Shown here: positions 49,629-62,158 of the stretch, one piece after another
How positions within the stretch are numbered: position 1 is the first letter of the stretch
Layout of the letters: every line of letters begins with the position of its first letter
Assembly: GCA_035236585.1 (NCBI GenBank)
Contig: CP141132.1
Coordinates: 17,893,945-17,957,944 of the forward strand
Direction of reading: 5' to 3'
Source of the DNA: Warburgia ugandensis
Lineage: Eukaryota; Streptophyta; Magnoliopsida; Canellales; Canellaceae
DNA: 64,000 nt
Notes under the pieces: model-generated
What the model was told of the DNA's origin: nothing
Database searches by the model: none
What the model saw: only the letters and a program-made list of their open reading frames with translations
Made by a program: the position numbers and the translations under genes

Positions 49629-50880
49629 TGCAACGGAGTTTTCATAAAATTTAATAAAAAATTCAAAAATAAAAATTTTAAGAATTACATTACTTTAGTA
49701 TTTTAGTCATTTTTAGGACCATTTTTTAAACTTTTAGTGCATAATCACTATATTTTCTAAAATTTGGTACTTATTACTATTTTTATTTTGTAGGAAATTG
49801 AAAAAAGAGGAATTTAAGGAGGATCTCAATTAGGATAGCAAAAAATTTTATTTTGAGTGAATTGTAGTAAGGTTGCATTGAATTTTTAGTAATAGCAATT
49901 CATTTAAAAGGATTGTAATAATATAGGTCAAGGGTGGACTATCGTAACCTGAAAGTGGAGGTGGAATATAAATGGTCTCACCATTGCACGAGAAGGTCTC
50001 ATCCAGGACCCCATTATGCATAATCCTAACTCTTCATATTCTTAGATTATAGTTTACATTATTAGAATAATTTTTTTATTGTTTGGTAGTATAATTGCAC
50101 ATAGAAAGCATATTTTGTAATTGTTACATTTTAAGATTTGCATTAGTTTATTATTTTTAATTGCATTTTAGGACACATTTATCACTTTAATGTAATTTAT
50201 ATGTTGATTAATCTACCATGGAGTCTGGAAATTAATTAGTAAGGGCACCAACCCCACAAGATCGAGGGTGGATTTAATCACCACCTCTTAGCACACCTAA
50301 GATAATCACCACAAATGTGCAGCCTAGTTATTCAAATTAATTTAAAATCAATTATAGAGGCCATCACATGCTCGAAGGACCCTCTTAAAAGGATGCAATC
50401 AATTGTCACTCTATTAGCTTCTTAGTATTGTGGTTACAGTGGGTGTCTTAAAATCCAAGTGATTTTCCTATGCCTTCCATTAACATTAGTTGAGGTCTAA
50501 AGGCCTCTAGACGCTAGAATTGTATTAAACACTTTAGAGCTGAACCCAACAGGTAAGCAGTAGTCAAATCTGAAAGAGATGAGAAACATTAGATTAGGCT
50601 AATCTAAAAGCCCCACTCAAATTTAAGAAAATCAAAATATTTTTGCTTGTTAGCCTAAGGGATTATTTGATTGTGTCCTTTATTTGTGCATCATTCTAGG
50701 CACTTAGGTTGCATCATTTAGTGTAGATTTTTCCCAAAAAAAGAAAAAGATCTTTCATTGTATGCACTTTTGGATACGTGAAAAAGCCAGGAGGTTAGTC
50801 AAGTATGACCAAAATGACATACAATCAAGTCAGTTACCACCAATGACTAATCAACAATCAAAGGGTAACTCACCCCATGG
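49629..50880 (+). other. Leader between primer-binding site and gag
   Basis: Untranslated leader of the retroelement. The sequence is AT-rich and holds no frame with family resemblance. Confidence 0.5.
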
Positions 50881-52560
50881 TAGTATTAAAGGTGATCAAG
50901 GCCCTCCACTCATTTGAATGAGGACCCACCACCTCTAATTAATGATGATTCTCAACCTCCACCAAGGAGGAATAATCATTCACACATGCACAGAGATTAG
51001 AGAAGGAATGGAAATAGAGAGTGGGACCAACAGAGTGACCATGGAGACAATGATGTATATCAAAATCTTCATGGAAGAACTTTAAGAGATTACCTTCAAC
51101 CTACACACACCAATACACCATCTTGTGTCATTCTTCCTCAGAATGCTGGCGCATTAGAATTAAACATGAGAGTAATCCAATTACTTTTTAAATTCCATGG
51201 GTTAGACAATAAAAGTCCTCACATGCAACTTAAATAGTTTGATGAGGTATGCAATACCCAACGAATACAAAATATTGGTTTAAATACTGTCAGGCTTAAG
51301 CTATTTCCTTTCTGTTTCAAGGAAAAAAGCAAAAATGTGGTTTAATGCACTATTAACAGGTTCCATAAGGGCTTGGTATGAAATGACTAGGAAATTCTTG
51401 AAAAAAAATTTCCCTATACATAAAACAAATACACTTCATCGTAAGATAATGAACTTACCCAAAAGGATAGAGAATCATTCTACCAATACTGCAAAATATT
51501 CAAAGAAGATCTATTACTCACATGTCCACATTAAGGCTATGAACCATGGTGCATTATCAGCTTCTTTTATGAAGGACTTAATTCTATCATGTGTTAGTTG
51601 ATGTGTAATGGCAACTTTTTGAATAAACAACCAGATGAGGTGGAAGAGTATTTGGAATGACTAGCTGAAAGTGCATAGACTTGGGTTGACTTAGAGAAGA
51701 TAGATCATCCAGATAAACCCAAACGCACTACCAACCATGCTAGGGGAGGCATGCATGCCATGTTTGATAACAATGAAATTAATTCCAGAGTAGTATCCCT
51801 AGCTAGAAAAGTAAAAGCCATAGAACTAGGAAAGAAAAACTCAAATAAGGATGAACAAGTGTGTAGCATTTATGAAAGTATTGCCCATCTTACTCAGGAA
51901 TATCCTACCATTCTAGCATTTCAAAAGGTACTTCATGATTAGGTTAATGCACTTAACATTTATGAAAGACCTTTCTCCCCATACTCATTGACATATAATA
52001 CCAACTAGAGAAACCACCCTAATTTCAATCAAGGAAATAAGCCCATTGCAAATGTCTCACAACTAGGCCCACACTAGCCTCACCAACAAAACCAAGGACT
52101 ACTTGCTCCACCCCCATACCAAACTCATCAAGCTCCTGCTTCTAGATCCAATCCATCAACTCATTCAAAACCAAGGGAGGAAAATTTCTCAATTTGAAAT
52201 TCAATTGAAACAAACCAACTAGTCTGTGAATGAAATAAAAAATATGATGAATCAATGGGTGCAAAATATGGAAAAATAAAAGTTTCTTGCTCAACCACAA
52301 GCAAACTCTAAGGGTGTGTATGTGTTGGCAATAATACACCTAATGCACCATGAAGATCTACCATGGAATAGACTAAGGCTATCACCATTCTTAGGAGTGG
52401 TAAAATAATTGAGAAAGATGAGCCCCAAAAGATTGAGAAGGTAGAAAATCCCCCTGAAAATAAAGAATAATCTAAAGAAAGGGACCCCACTCCACCTATT
52501 GAATTATGTCCTATTCCTACTCCATTCCCTCAAAGGTAACATCAAGTCACAAAGAGTACC
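50880..52560 (+). pseudogene. gag: Tat/Athila-type gag, broken
   Basis: Motifs in order: TLRDYLQPTHTNTPSCVILP (51079-51137), VIQLLFKFHGLDNKSPH (51172-51222), RLKLFPFCFKEKSK (51295-51335), SIRAWYEMTRKFLKKNFP (51364-51416), LNKQPDEVEEYLE (51620-51660), RVVSLARKVKAIELGK (51787-51832), a Cys/His-type block with CSIYESIAHLTQEYPT (51866-51912), SPYSLTYNTN (51977-52006) and AITILRSGKII (52376-52408), the linker before protease. Stops and at least two frame changes break the frame; the longest open piece is 51335-51601. Gag forms the particle that packages the element's RNA. Confidence 0.88.
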
Positions 52561-53550
52561 ACTAATGATGAGATTATGGAGATACTCAAGCAAGTCAAGA
52601 TCAACGTATCAATCTTAGACGCAATAAAAAAGATCCCATCATATACCAAATTCTTAAAGGATTCATGCACAATCAAAAGGAAATTGAATGTGCAAAAGAA
52701 GGAATTTGTTATTCAAAAAGTAAGTTTAATTCTTCAGTACCACACACCTAAGAAATACAAGGATCCAAGTTGTCCCACTCTTACCTGCATCATTGGCAAC
52801 AACAAGATTAACTAGGCCTTATTAGACCTTGGATCTAGTGTTAATTTGTTACTGTACACAGTCTATGTTGAACTAGGACTAGGAGATCTCAAGCCAACAT
52901 CCACTACACACCAACTAGTTGATAGATCAGTGGTAATACTTGGGGCCAATTTTTTGGTACATTCAATGCCTTAATAAACTACAAAAATGGTGTAATGAAG
53001 GTTTCATTTGGTAACATGACATTAGAATTGAACAATTTTTATATTTCTAAGCAACTAAGAGAAATCTCTGATGAATTGCACTGTGTCAATATGATAAATT
53101 CAATCGTGTAAGATCGTTTCATAACCTCTTCCTTGTTGGACCCACTTGAGACCTATTTGGACCTTTTAATGAGGATGCATTAATAAAGGAAGTTAATGCC
53201 CTCCTTGATTCTATGCCCCTTATAAACACAAAAAGATGGAAACCTCATTTCGAGGAACTTCCATCAAGGGAGTCCACACCCATTCTATCCTCAATTGAAC
53301 CTCCTAAGCTAGATTTGAAACCTCTATCTTCTGAACTCAAATATACCTATTTAGGAGATGAAGAAACTTGTCCTATTATAAATGCCTGTCAATTGGAAAA
53401 ATCTCAAAAGAAACAATTAATGAAAGACCTTTAAGAACATAGAAGTGCAATATAATGGACCCTCTCAAACATTAAAGGTATTAGCACTTTAATATGCACC
53501 CATTAAATGTACTCAGAGGATGATGCTAAATCATGTCATCAGTTGCAGAG
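52560..53550 (+). pseudogene. Tat/Athila-type protease region
   Basis: KKYKDPSCPTLTCIIGNNKI (52753-52812) leads into ALLDLGSSVNLL (52816-52851), the aspartic protease active site of this group (D-L-G). It is followed by ELGLGDLKPTS (52870-52903), VILGANFL (52933-52957) and GVMKVSFGNMTLELN (52990-53035). A stop sits just before the active site. The remainder up to 53550 is the protease-RT linker, with an open piece at 53213-53434. Confidence 0.85.
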
Positions 53551-54720
53551 AAGGTAAAATCCTAATATGAAAGATGTGGTTAGAGTAGAAGCCTTGAAAT
53601 TTTTTGACGTTAGAATTATCTATCCCATAAGTGATAGAAAATGGGTGAGTCCCACTCAAGTAGTTACAAAGAAGTCTAGGGGGATAGTGATCACTAATGC
53701 CAACAATGAATTAATCCCCACTAGAGTTACCATTGGCTGGTGTATGTGCATTGACTATACAAAATCGAATGTTGTCACTAAGAAGGACCATTTTCCTTTG
53801 CCTTTTGTTGATCAAATGTTAGAAAGGGTTGTAGGACACCAGTATTATTGTTTTTAGATGGTTATTCAGGGTATAACCAAATAGAAATTGTACCTAAGGA
53901 CTAAGAAAAGACCACCTTTTCATGCCTTTTTTATACTTCTGCTTATAAAAGAATGCCATTTTGATTACGTAATGCTCCTACCACATTTCAACACTGCATG
54001 TGAAGCATTTATAGTGATATGGTAGAGGGAATTTTAGAGGTTTTTATGGATGACTTTTCTACTTTTGGTGATTCTTTTAACACACGCCTTGAAAATCTAA
54101 GAAAAGTATTAAGTCTAAAAGAACTTAGTGTTTAATTGGGAGAAGTGTCATTTCATGGTTCCAAAGGGAATTGTTGTTATCCACATAGTGTCATCCAAAG
54201 GTACAGAGGTAGATAGAGCCAAAGTTGATTTAGTTACCAATCTACCCATCCCCAAATCTGTTAAGGACATTCTCTCTTTCTTAGATCATGTAGGATTTTA
54301 TAGGAGGTTTATTAAAGATTTTAGTGTTATATCCTGATCGTTGTGCCACCTCCTTACAAAGGATACCCCTTCTAAGTGGACTAATGATTGTTAGAAAGCT
54401 TTTATAAAGCTAAAAGACAAGTTAACCACTACAGCTATTATGCAACCACTTTATTGGATCCTATCTTTTGAAATCATGTGTGATTCTAGTGATTATGCTG
54501 TAGAAGCAGTACTAAGACAGAGAAAAGATAAAAACCCATATGTCATCTACTATGCAAGTAGGACCCTAAATAGCATCCAAATGAATTATTCCACTATAGA
54601 GAAAGAACTCTTAGCAGTTGTCTTAATAGTTGTCTCCCATCCTCCCTAGTTTGCTGATATTGCAAATTATTTAGTCACATGGAAGATTCTTAAACATTGG
54701 AACAGATTAGAAAAGCAAAA
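53550..54720 (+). pseudogene. pol: Tat/Athila-type reverse transcriptase and RNase H
   Basis: RT motifs: IIYPISDRKWVSPTQVV (53613-53663), ELIPTRVTIGWCMCIDYTKS (53709-53768), KKDHFPLPFVDQMLERVVGH (53781-53840), a catalytic FMDD (54042-54053), NWEKCHFMVPKGIV (54135-54176), FYRRFIKDFS (54296-54325). RNase H then follows, with FEIMCDSSDYAVEAVLRQRK (54470-54529) and YASRTLNSIQMNYSTIEKEL (54552-54611). The catalytic Asp pair is kept, but the frame is broken between the motifs. The DSSDYA block keeps the RNase H Asp. Confidence 0.9.
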
Positions 54721-55115
54721 AATCTTTCCCAATGTTAAACAGAACTTCTAGAATGATCCATATCTGCTTAAGTACTACCCAGATCAAATAATTAGGAGAT
54801 GTGTCCCTGACCTAGAGCAACATAATGTCATCTTCTTTTGTTATTCAAAAGTATGTGGTGGACATTTTTTGGCACAGAAAACTGCTACAAAGATTTTGCA
54901 GTGTGGCTTCTACTAGCTATCATTGTTTAAAAGCACACATGTGTTCTGTAAATCTTGTGAGTGATGTCAAAAGTTAGGAAGAATAACACTTAAGAATATG
55001 ATGCCTCTAAACCCTATCCTTGTCATAGAAGTTTTTGATTGCTAGGGCATAGATTTCATGGGGTTGTTCCCACCATCTTTTGGCTACATTTATATCTTAT
55101 TGGTTGTAAACTATA
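54720..55115 (+). pseudogene. Tat/Athila-type integrase, N-terminal half
   Basis: The zinc-binding block (GGHFLAQKTATKIL, then CKSCE and CQKLGRI; 54857-54985) and the start of the catalytic core (DFMGLFPPSFGYIYILLVVN, 55049-55108) are visible. A stop and several substitutions occur. The frame ends at the duplication ctata (55111-55115), where solo LTR D begins. It resumes at 58254. Confidence 0.88.
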
Positions 55116-58100
55116 TGTAATATCCATCATTTTAAATTCCAAAATATTTAATTTTGTGAATTATGAAAGATTGAGAATTTGAGAAATTTCGAGATAGAAT
55201 CTCAAGTTAAAACCTCAATATTTGAGATGTGCTCGAAAAATGGAATTCAATGCCACTAAAAAAGCTAAAATTGGAGATCAAAGTAAAAATGGCTAATTAT
55301 TTTAAATTTTGTATTTAATTAAAAATTATCTAGAGGGGCAGAACAGTCATTTTACAAAGTGGGGCCCACAACATCATCATAAACACTGACGTATTAGAAA
55401 TGGGGGCCTTAAATTCACCTCCCCTGATGTTTCCCATTTTGCGAGCCACTGGCAACTACAATGACCGCATGCGACGAATCTCTTCCCCCCTCTGACTAAC
55501 CAGACTAAAGGTAGGACCATCTCCTCCCTCTCCTTTCCAACATTGTTTTGGAAGTTAGTCTTCTTTTAGTTCCAGAAAACAGCATGGAATTGCTGTTTTC
55601 CAGCAAGTTTTAAGTATTACTGATCTTTTTGAAATAACCCACTGAAACAGTGTCAGATGATGATATGAACCATTCATCTTATGCATGATGACACAAAGAA
55701 CAAACTCATCAATTTTTATGGCGATCAGGCAGCTAGAGACGCTAAAAAGCTAAGAAAATAGTAAGATGAGGATTTTTAGGAACGGGGTAAAATTGTGTAA
55801 AAATGGCAAATAAAGATGAAATGAAGTTTGAAAATGAAATATACATGAAAAACTAAGAAAAATGGTGCAAAAATTGTAAGATTTGGGCACTTGGGGGTCG
55901 CCAGCAACTGGAGTCCAGTCGTCGCCTTCGGCAACGACGGACCAGTTTGGTTATTGTCCTCGGTGTTGTGACATCAGGCATGACGCATGGCACGACCGAG
56001 CGCAACATGCAGTGTGACATGCACATGACATGTGGTGGGCCACGCGGTACGACACACAAGCGGCATGTGTGCAATGCACACACGTGCGCACGTGGATGGT
56101 AGATACACAGTGCACATGCGGCATGTGCGATGGGCCTTTTTCTTGATATTTGGGGTTTTTCTAACCATCCATTCACAAAAAAATTGTTGTTCCAGGAGCT
56201 ACAGAGGTCCAAACCACAATTCAAAAGATGCGTTGTGATCATCTCGACAACGCAAACCTAGATTTAAGATAAAAACCTAGCTTGGAGCATCTTTTAAATA
56301 GCTAAACCACTAAATACTATTAGATGACCTAGATCAAGTGGATCAATGTATGATCAGGCCTTAGACCTTGGTTGTATACATCAAACATGGAATGATTTAG
56401 GGATTAGAAGGGAAGATCTCACTGAATTTCCAAGAAAAATGATCTTGATCGTCAATCTGAGCAGGTGCCTTAGGATGTGCTAATCAAAGAGTGATCTGAC
56501 CGTCAAATCGACGTGTAATCATAAAGATACATGTGAATCACTAAACGAAATAGAAATTTAATGGATCATGATGAAAATGAGTAGGATTGAAATAAAAAAT
56601 GACATATAACAGTCTAGATGTTAGAAAGACAAACATCTAGCTCAAGAATACCCTAATAAAGGGTTAATCAGATGATCTGGGCCGTTAATCTAGGATTAAC
56701 TCCCAGATCAGAGAAGTTATCACTTGGACCTATTATTTGAGATGCAAGAACACCAAGTGATTGATGACTTATGATGTGACAGGTATGACAGGGAGCACGA
56801 CATGATATAGCTTATGTGCCTAATTGGAGTGTCGCATATGTCGAGGCAGGTGATCATATTTGGGATTTCTCTCTTGATTTCATAGATTGTGACTTGTCTA
56901 AAGTTCTTAAGGCATATGTCTTATACACTACCGTGTTTGGTTGTATGTGTTTAACACTTCATATTTGTTATCGTGATATTTGATTACATGATTATCCATG
57001 ATTTTGATATGTGATGGATTACACATTAGCATGGACTTGGATTAAGACCATCGGGTGAAGTGGGGTAAGCTGGGTCTTGTACGAATTTGAGGGCGGGCTG
57101 GTAGTTTGGGCTGACAGGCTTTCGTCAAGAAATTGACTGATGCTAGCTGCACATGAGGGGCCTGGGGTTGGATTATATAGGGTGAAGCGAGGTAAGCCGG
57201 GTCTTGTACCGATTTGAGGGTAGGCAAGTAGTTTGGGCTGATAGGCTTTTGGCAGGAAATAAACTGATGTGGGCTACATGTGAGGTACCCAGGGTTGGAA
57301 TGAGTACTCATTACCATCACCGTGAGTGTAGTTGAGGCACTCACAGGACTTATTTGTGCACAACTTTCTATGATCATGACTTGCATTAATTGTTCTGTGG
57401 ATATGAACTTTTGGTTATAGCAATTTATGAGTATCTATGAGTTTCGTGCTTTACAAGCTATGATATTCAGATTTAATGACAATTTGCTTAGTGCATGATT
57501 TCTCAATTTATCCATCATGGATGGTTGATGTTTCACATGACTTTTATACATTAATCTTATGAGATTTCATCATTATTATGATACTTCATGTCAAATGAGT
57601 TTATTATATTTATTACCAAATGTTAATCACCTATACAAGCATAGCTTGCTAAGGCATTGTTTTGTTTTGTAATGCCTCAGATACAGAGAGTGACTATAGG
57701 TTGACGCGCTGATAAAGTAGGTAAAATGATGGCAGTTCCCAATGAAGCATTGGGGATGTTCAAGGATGACAAGGTTTGTTTAGAACCTCACTTTGGGTTT
57801 TGTCTATGGACTGTACTTTAATTAAGAAGGTGAATTCTTGTTAGATGTGATAGCTGTATGGAAGGACCCTGGATATTTTGTCATGATTTGATTTTCTTAT
57901 TCATTGGAGTATATATTTCATGGAAAATAATATTTGATCATGTGGATGGGCGTGGAGACTGAGTCTCCATATGTCATGTTTTATATTTAGTTTATCAGGT
58001 TATTTTGTATTGCACTGCTTATGTGCAATGGTTCAAAATACAAAGGAAACTCTGATGGGTTTTCAGTAGAAATCGTATATCATTTCACAGTTAAATCCAT

Positions 58101-58253
58101 AGTTTTGTGGTTGTATGACTCCCCGGACTTTGAAAGAAATGCTTTCGTTTAAGTTTTGTTTTGGTCACTTAAAAATCAAAGTTTTTCAAGTAGGGATCCC
58201 GATTATTTTTTTAAAATTGTTATTATATTGTGTATAAAACTCGGGGTGTCACA
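55116..58253 (+). mobile_element. Solo LTR D inserted in integrase, 3.1 kb
   Basis: It starts tgtaatatccatcatttt and ends cggggtgtcaca. Flanks are ctata (55111-55115) and ctatg (58254-58258), a 5-bp duplication with one G-to-A change. Its removal restores the integrase frame. It is a Tekay/Del-like LTR similar in layout to C and to 25621-29418, with no coding remains. The short frames near 55853-56242 lie in a CpG-containing stretch and match nothing. It contains a 127-bp tandem duplication. Confidence 0.9.
57053..57299. repeat. Two tandem copies of a 127-bp G-rich unit
   Basis: The copies start at 57053 and 57180 with gggtgaag(t/c)g(g/a)ggtaag, and share 'gggtcttgtac', 'agtttgggctga' and 'ctgatg'. 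They end in ggttgga. They lie within solo LTR D, upstream of its 3' third. Confidence 0.9.
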
Positions 58254-59035
58254 CTATGTCTCCAAGTGGATTGAACCTATCACATGCAGGCATAATGATC
58301 ACAAAATAGTTATTAAATTCTTAAAAGAAAACATTTTTTCTAGATTTGGGACCCCTTGAGCCATTATAAGTGATAACAGTACACATTTTTGCAACAAGCC
58401 ATTTGAAGCACTCATGAAAAAAATATAATATTACAAATAAAGTTGCAACACCTTATCATCCAAATAAGCGGATAGGTAGAAGTATCTAATTGGGCCATTA
58501 AACAAATTATTAATCCAGATCATAAGTATTGGTCTCTTTGATTGACTGATGCTCTGGGTTTACAGGACTGTATATCACACCCTGAATGATATGTCTCCCT
58601 ATCGTATTGTATAGGGTAAGGCTTACCATTTACCTATGAAATTGGAAAATAGAGCCTACATAGCAATAAAGACCTTTAATTTCAATATGAATAAAGTAGG
58701 CTCACATAGAAAACTCCAACTTAATGAGGTGGAAGAGATCAGGCAAGAAGCGTATGAGAGTAATAGGATATATAACAAAAAGATGAAAGTTTTTCATGGA
58801 AAAAACATAATGAAAAAATCCTTTGCTCTAAACTAGGAGGTTCTACTATACAATTCTAAGCTCCACCTATTTCCAGGTAAGCTTAGATCTCGATGAACTA
58901 GTCCATATACAATCAAAGAAGTTTTTCCACATGAGACCATTGAAATTGAGGATGCTAGGATGGGTCAAACCTTTAAAGTAAATGGTCAATGTTTAAATCC
59001 TTTCCTAGAATATGAGAATTTAAAGGGTTAGTCCA
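58254..59035 (+). pseudogene. Tat/Athila-type integrase, C-terminal half
   Basis: It resumes with SKWIEPI (58260-58280), then FLKENIFSRFGTP (58318-58359), ISDNSTHFCNKPFEALMKK (58366-58424), remains of the YHPQ-type block (58450-58490), and the C-terminal tail MKLENRAYIAIKTFN with LNEVEEIRQEAYESN (58636-58770). The last recognisable part is FKVNGQCLNPF (58975-59010). The catalytic D and part of the D-D-E spacing can be recognised; the Glu position is degraded. It is interrupted by several stops. Confidence 0.88.
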
Positions 59036-60683
59036 CAATTTTGGAGGATCCTATTTATTCATATTGAATGGATATGATTCCTTTGTATTATCTTTTGTAT
59101 TTTTTTATTGTTTTCTACATCACCCATATTCATTTTAGGTCCTACATTTAAAACATTGGAGACAATGTTTCTTTTAGGTTGAGGGGTATAGAATTCTAGA
59201 AAATTCTAATTCTTTTCATTTTCTTTAGTTGATTTCCTTCATTTAAAAGAAATTAAAAAAAAATTTGGAATTTTTATTTTTAGGTCAATTCCTAAACTAT
59301 GATGAGAATTGGATTTTCTAAAGTATAATCTAGATAACTTTTGCTTATTAATATAATTGTAAATAATTATTTCATAATTTTACTTTTTTTCTAAATTATT
59401 CCATGAAAGCTAAGTCTTAGATCACATCTATACACACATTTGCATATACATAGTCTAAATTGATATTTAGTTATAACTTAGAGATCCTGAAGAAATTTAG
59501 TGGAGACCTATAACCTAAGTGAGTTTTAGAGTCATTCATTCTTTTGGAGAGGTTATAAATGTTTCAAATTTTTTTTCAACGTGCTTAAAGTAAATTTGAT
59601 CCCATCGATTTTTTAATTTGGCTAATTACTTAATTTATTAAAGTATTATCTTTAAAATTCAGGAAGTTCATTAAATCTGATAAATTATATCAAACCTTGA
59701 AAAGGATTTAGGTCATCCTTGTTATTAACCTAGAGATATAAAGCCTACCCCATAAACACTAGTTAACCCATATTAACCCAGTATAAATTATCCATTACCT
59801 ATTTTCTTCAAAAGATAAGTTAGAGATGAATGAAGAAATACTTTTTAGTTGCAATAAAAGTAGAAAAATGAATATCAAGAAAAGAAATGTTCTTCAAAGT
59901 GATTCAAAAGTACTGAAAAGAAAGAAAAAAGTCTTAAAAAAAGAAAAAAAAGGTTTGAAGAATGCAAAAAAGTGAAAAAAGAAATACTTACTATAGACAA
60001 AAAAATTAAAGAAGAATTGTCAACTTTAGTAGAAGACCTCTACTTATTTTTTAAGAATTTTGAATACCCTTTATACCCTTTCTTTTGCACATTGTCCTAA
60101 TCCTACGTTTCGTACCAGTTAAATATATATTAATTTTAGGATGAATATAGCCTTGAGGAGGATATGAAAAAATAGGATTTAAAAAATAATATTTCTAAAA
60201 GTTCAAAGGTAATGGCATCTTATCCATTCTAAGGGGATCAAAATTAAATTCCTTAGTAAATCATATTCCTTCATGAATATATGTGAGATAAATTTATTTT
60301 TATTAACTCTGCTCACATATTTAAAGGACAAATATAATTTGAACCTTTAATCTAAGAGATTCTATTTTTGAGTATATGTCTATTAGTGAGGATTGAGGTC
60401 AAAACATTTTTCAGAGGGACTCCAAAAAATAAAAGTCCACTTAGAAGTAAGGATTATTATATATGTAGACTGTAAACACACACACTCTGATATCTGAGCT
60501 TAAGTGGAATGTATTTAGCGCATGAGTAAGGTTTTGAATTTTTCATTTAATTTTATTAGTATGCTAACGTTGATAGATTTATTGAAGATAATTTTCTGAG
60601 GATAAAGTGGAATTTGACTTAAAATTTTCAAATTGATTTTTTTCTTTTTTTCTCTTGACTAGCAAAATGTTGGTTGGGAGGTG
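59036..60683 (+). other. Post-pol non-coding region of Tat/Athila-like element
   Basis: It contains the post-pol motif at 59151-59190 (acattggagacaatgttt, then a G-rich box), followed by about 1.5 kb of AT-rich sequence with no frame resembling an envelope-like protein. It ends with the purine-rich ttggttgggaggtg (60670-60683), the likely polypurine tract before the 3' LTR. Confidence 0.65.
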
Positions 60684-61044
60684 TGTTAAGTGTTTAATTT
60701 TGGAAAAAATACACTTAATCTAGCATCTAATTAGATCATCTCATTAATCAATTTTGAAATTTTACATAAAAATGCATTTTAACTCCAATTGACCATCAAA
60801 CCATTGATTTATTAAATTTAATGGTCAGATTATCATCAGAGTTGATCAAACAATTCTAATTTAATATTGACTATTGCAAATCAATTAAATTGAAATTGGA
60901 TGATTTAGTTCAAATTAAATGGACCAGATCAAGAAGAAGAAAACTACTTCAGAAAAGAAGAAATTGAAAACAATTAGGACACAAATTTCTCAATTTGGAT
61001 AAGGGAGAAGAAGAATTGGAATAAAAAAAAGCTTTGAGAAGTAA

Positions 61045-61056
61045 TTATATAAAAAG
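61045..61056 (+). promoter_or_regulatory. TATA box of the Tat/Athila-like LTR
   Basis: ttatataaaaag lies shortly before the TC/TA microsatellite. The equivalent segment is deleted in the 5' LTR. Confidence 0.5.
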
Positions 61057-61091
61057 AAGAGGGAGCATGGTTGAAGAGGATGCAGAAGGAG

Positions 61092-61093
<2 letters not shown>

Positions 61094-61176
<83 letters not shown>
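61094..61176. repeat. (TC)28(TA)13 compound microsatellite
   Basis: Longer allele of the compound repeat at 48619-48669 in the partner LTR. Confidence 0.96.
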
Positions 61177-62158
61177 CTTTCTCTTTCATTCTCTACTTTT
61201 CTCCTCTATTCACGGTAGTTTTTTTCCTTCGAATTATTCATAGAAATCTCCCAAAGTTCTTTTTTTTTTACAATTTAAAATTCATTCACTCAAAACCCAA
61301 CTTGGGTTTCATCCAAAATCTCCTCTTCCCTTTTTTTCCCCTCCCCTATCATCATCTTCCTTCTTTTTTGCATTTTCTCCTTCTCATGGTAAAACCAAAA
61401 ATTAGTCAAAATTCCAATTTTGCCCATGTTCTTTTTCCTTAATTCTAAGTATATCCCATGTTTTGTCTTTTTTCCCATTTTGTCTTATTTTTATCCCAGT
61501 TCAATATTGTCCAAGTTTTACTTTGTTCATAATTAATCCAAGAAATAAATTATCTAATCCCTACTTGATTTAAGCCTAATCAAATCAATGGCTTAGCTTA
61601 AATCAACAAGATAACTTTATTTCCTAATTCATTTCTCATTAGATTTCTAATAAATTTTTAGATTTTATCCATAGAATAATTTCTAACTGATTCATTAGCC
61701 CTGATCTTTAATCTGAATCCCAGAAATTTGATCTAAGCAGTCCACAATCTAAAATCTTTTCTTAGTCTAGATCAGAAATTTTTTGGAGAATCTGAACAAT
61801 TCAGTAATTGATTCTTCAATTAGGGACATGAGTGAGAGATTGATGAAGGCCGATCAACTTTTATGACATCAAATTTGATGAAATTAGTGGTGATCAAGCT
61901 AGGGAAGTGGACTTTTGTTGTTATTTCATTTAAATTTATGTCTTTTTAGTTTAGAATTTTATAATCTTTGTTAAATTAATAGATCTAAATTTTTAGTTTC
62001 TTGTTATTTAAATTCAATTGTTTTTTATTTTTGGATAATTAAATTTTATTTAAACTCCATTTTATTTAAATTTTATTTAAACCTCATGGGATCGACTAGT
62101 ACTTGCATAAGCTGTACTATAGTAGCCCATGCACTAGTAGAAAATAATCAACACTCAA

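Larger units (their letters stand above)
48411..62153 (+). mobile_element. Tat/Athila-like LTR retrotransposon, decayed, with nested solo LTR
   Basis: Order: 5' LTR 48411-49602, primer-binding site, gag, protease, RT, RNase H, integrase (split by solo LTR D), post-pol motif, 3' non-coding part, purine-rich tract, 3' LTR 60684-62153. The flanks are cccaa (48406-48410) and ctcaa (62154-62158), one C-to-T difference. Without LTR D it is about 10.6 kb. All coding regions carry stops and frameshifts, so it is not autonomous. Confidence 0.9.
60684..62153 (+). repeat. 3' LTR of Tat/Athila-like element
   Basis: It starts tgttaagtgtttaattttgg and ends ataatcaaca. It is longer than the 5' LTR because it keeps two segments missing there and has a longer TC/TA microsatellite. 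A TATA-like ttatataaaaag lies at 61045-61056. The open frames at 61034-61442 run through the TC/TA repeat and are artefacts. Confidence 0.88.
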
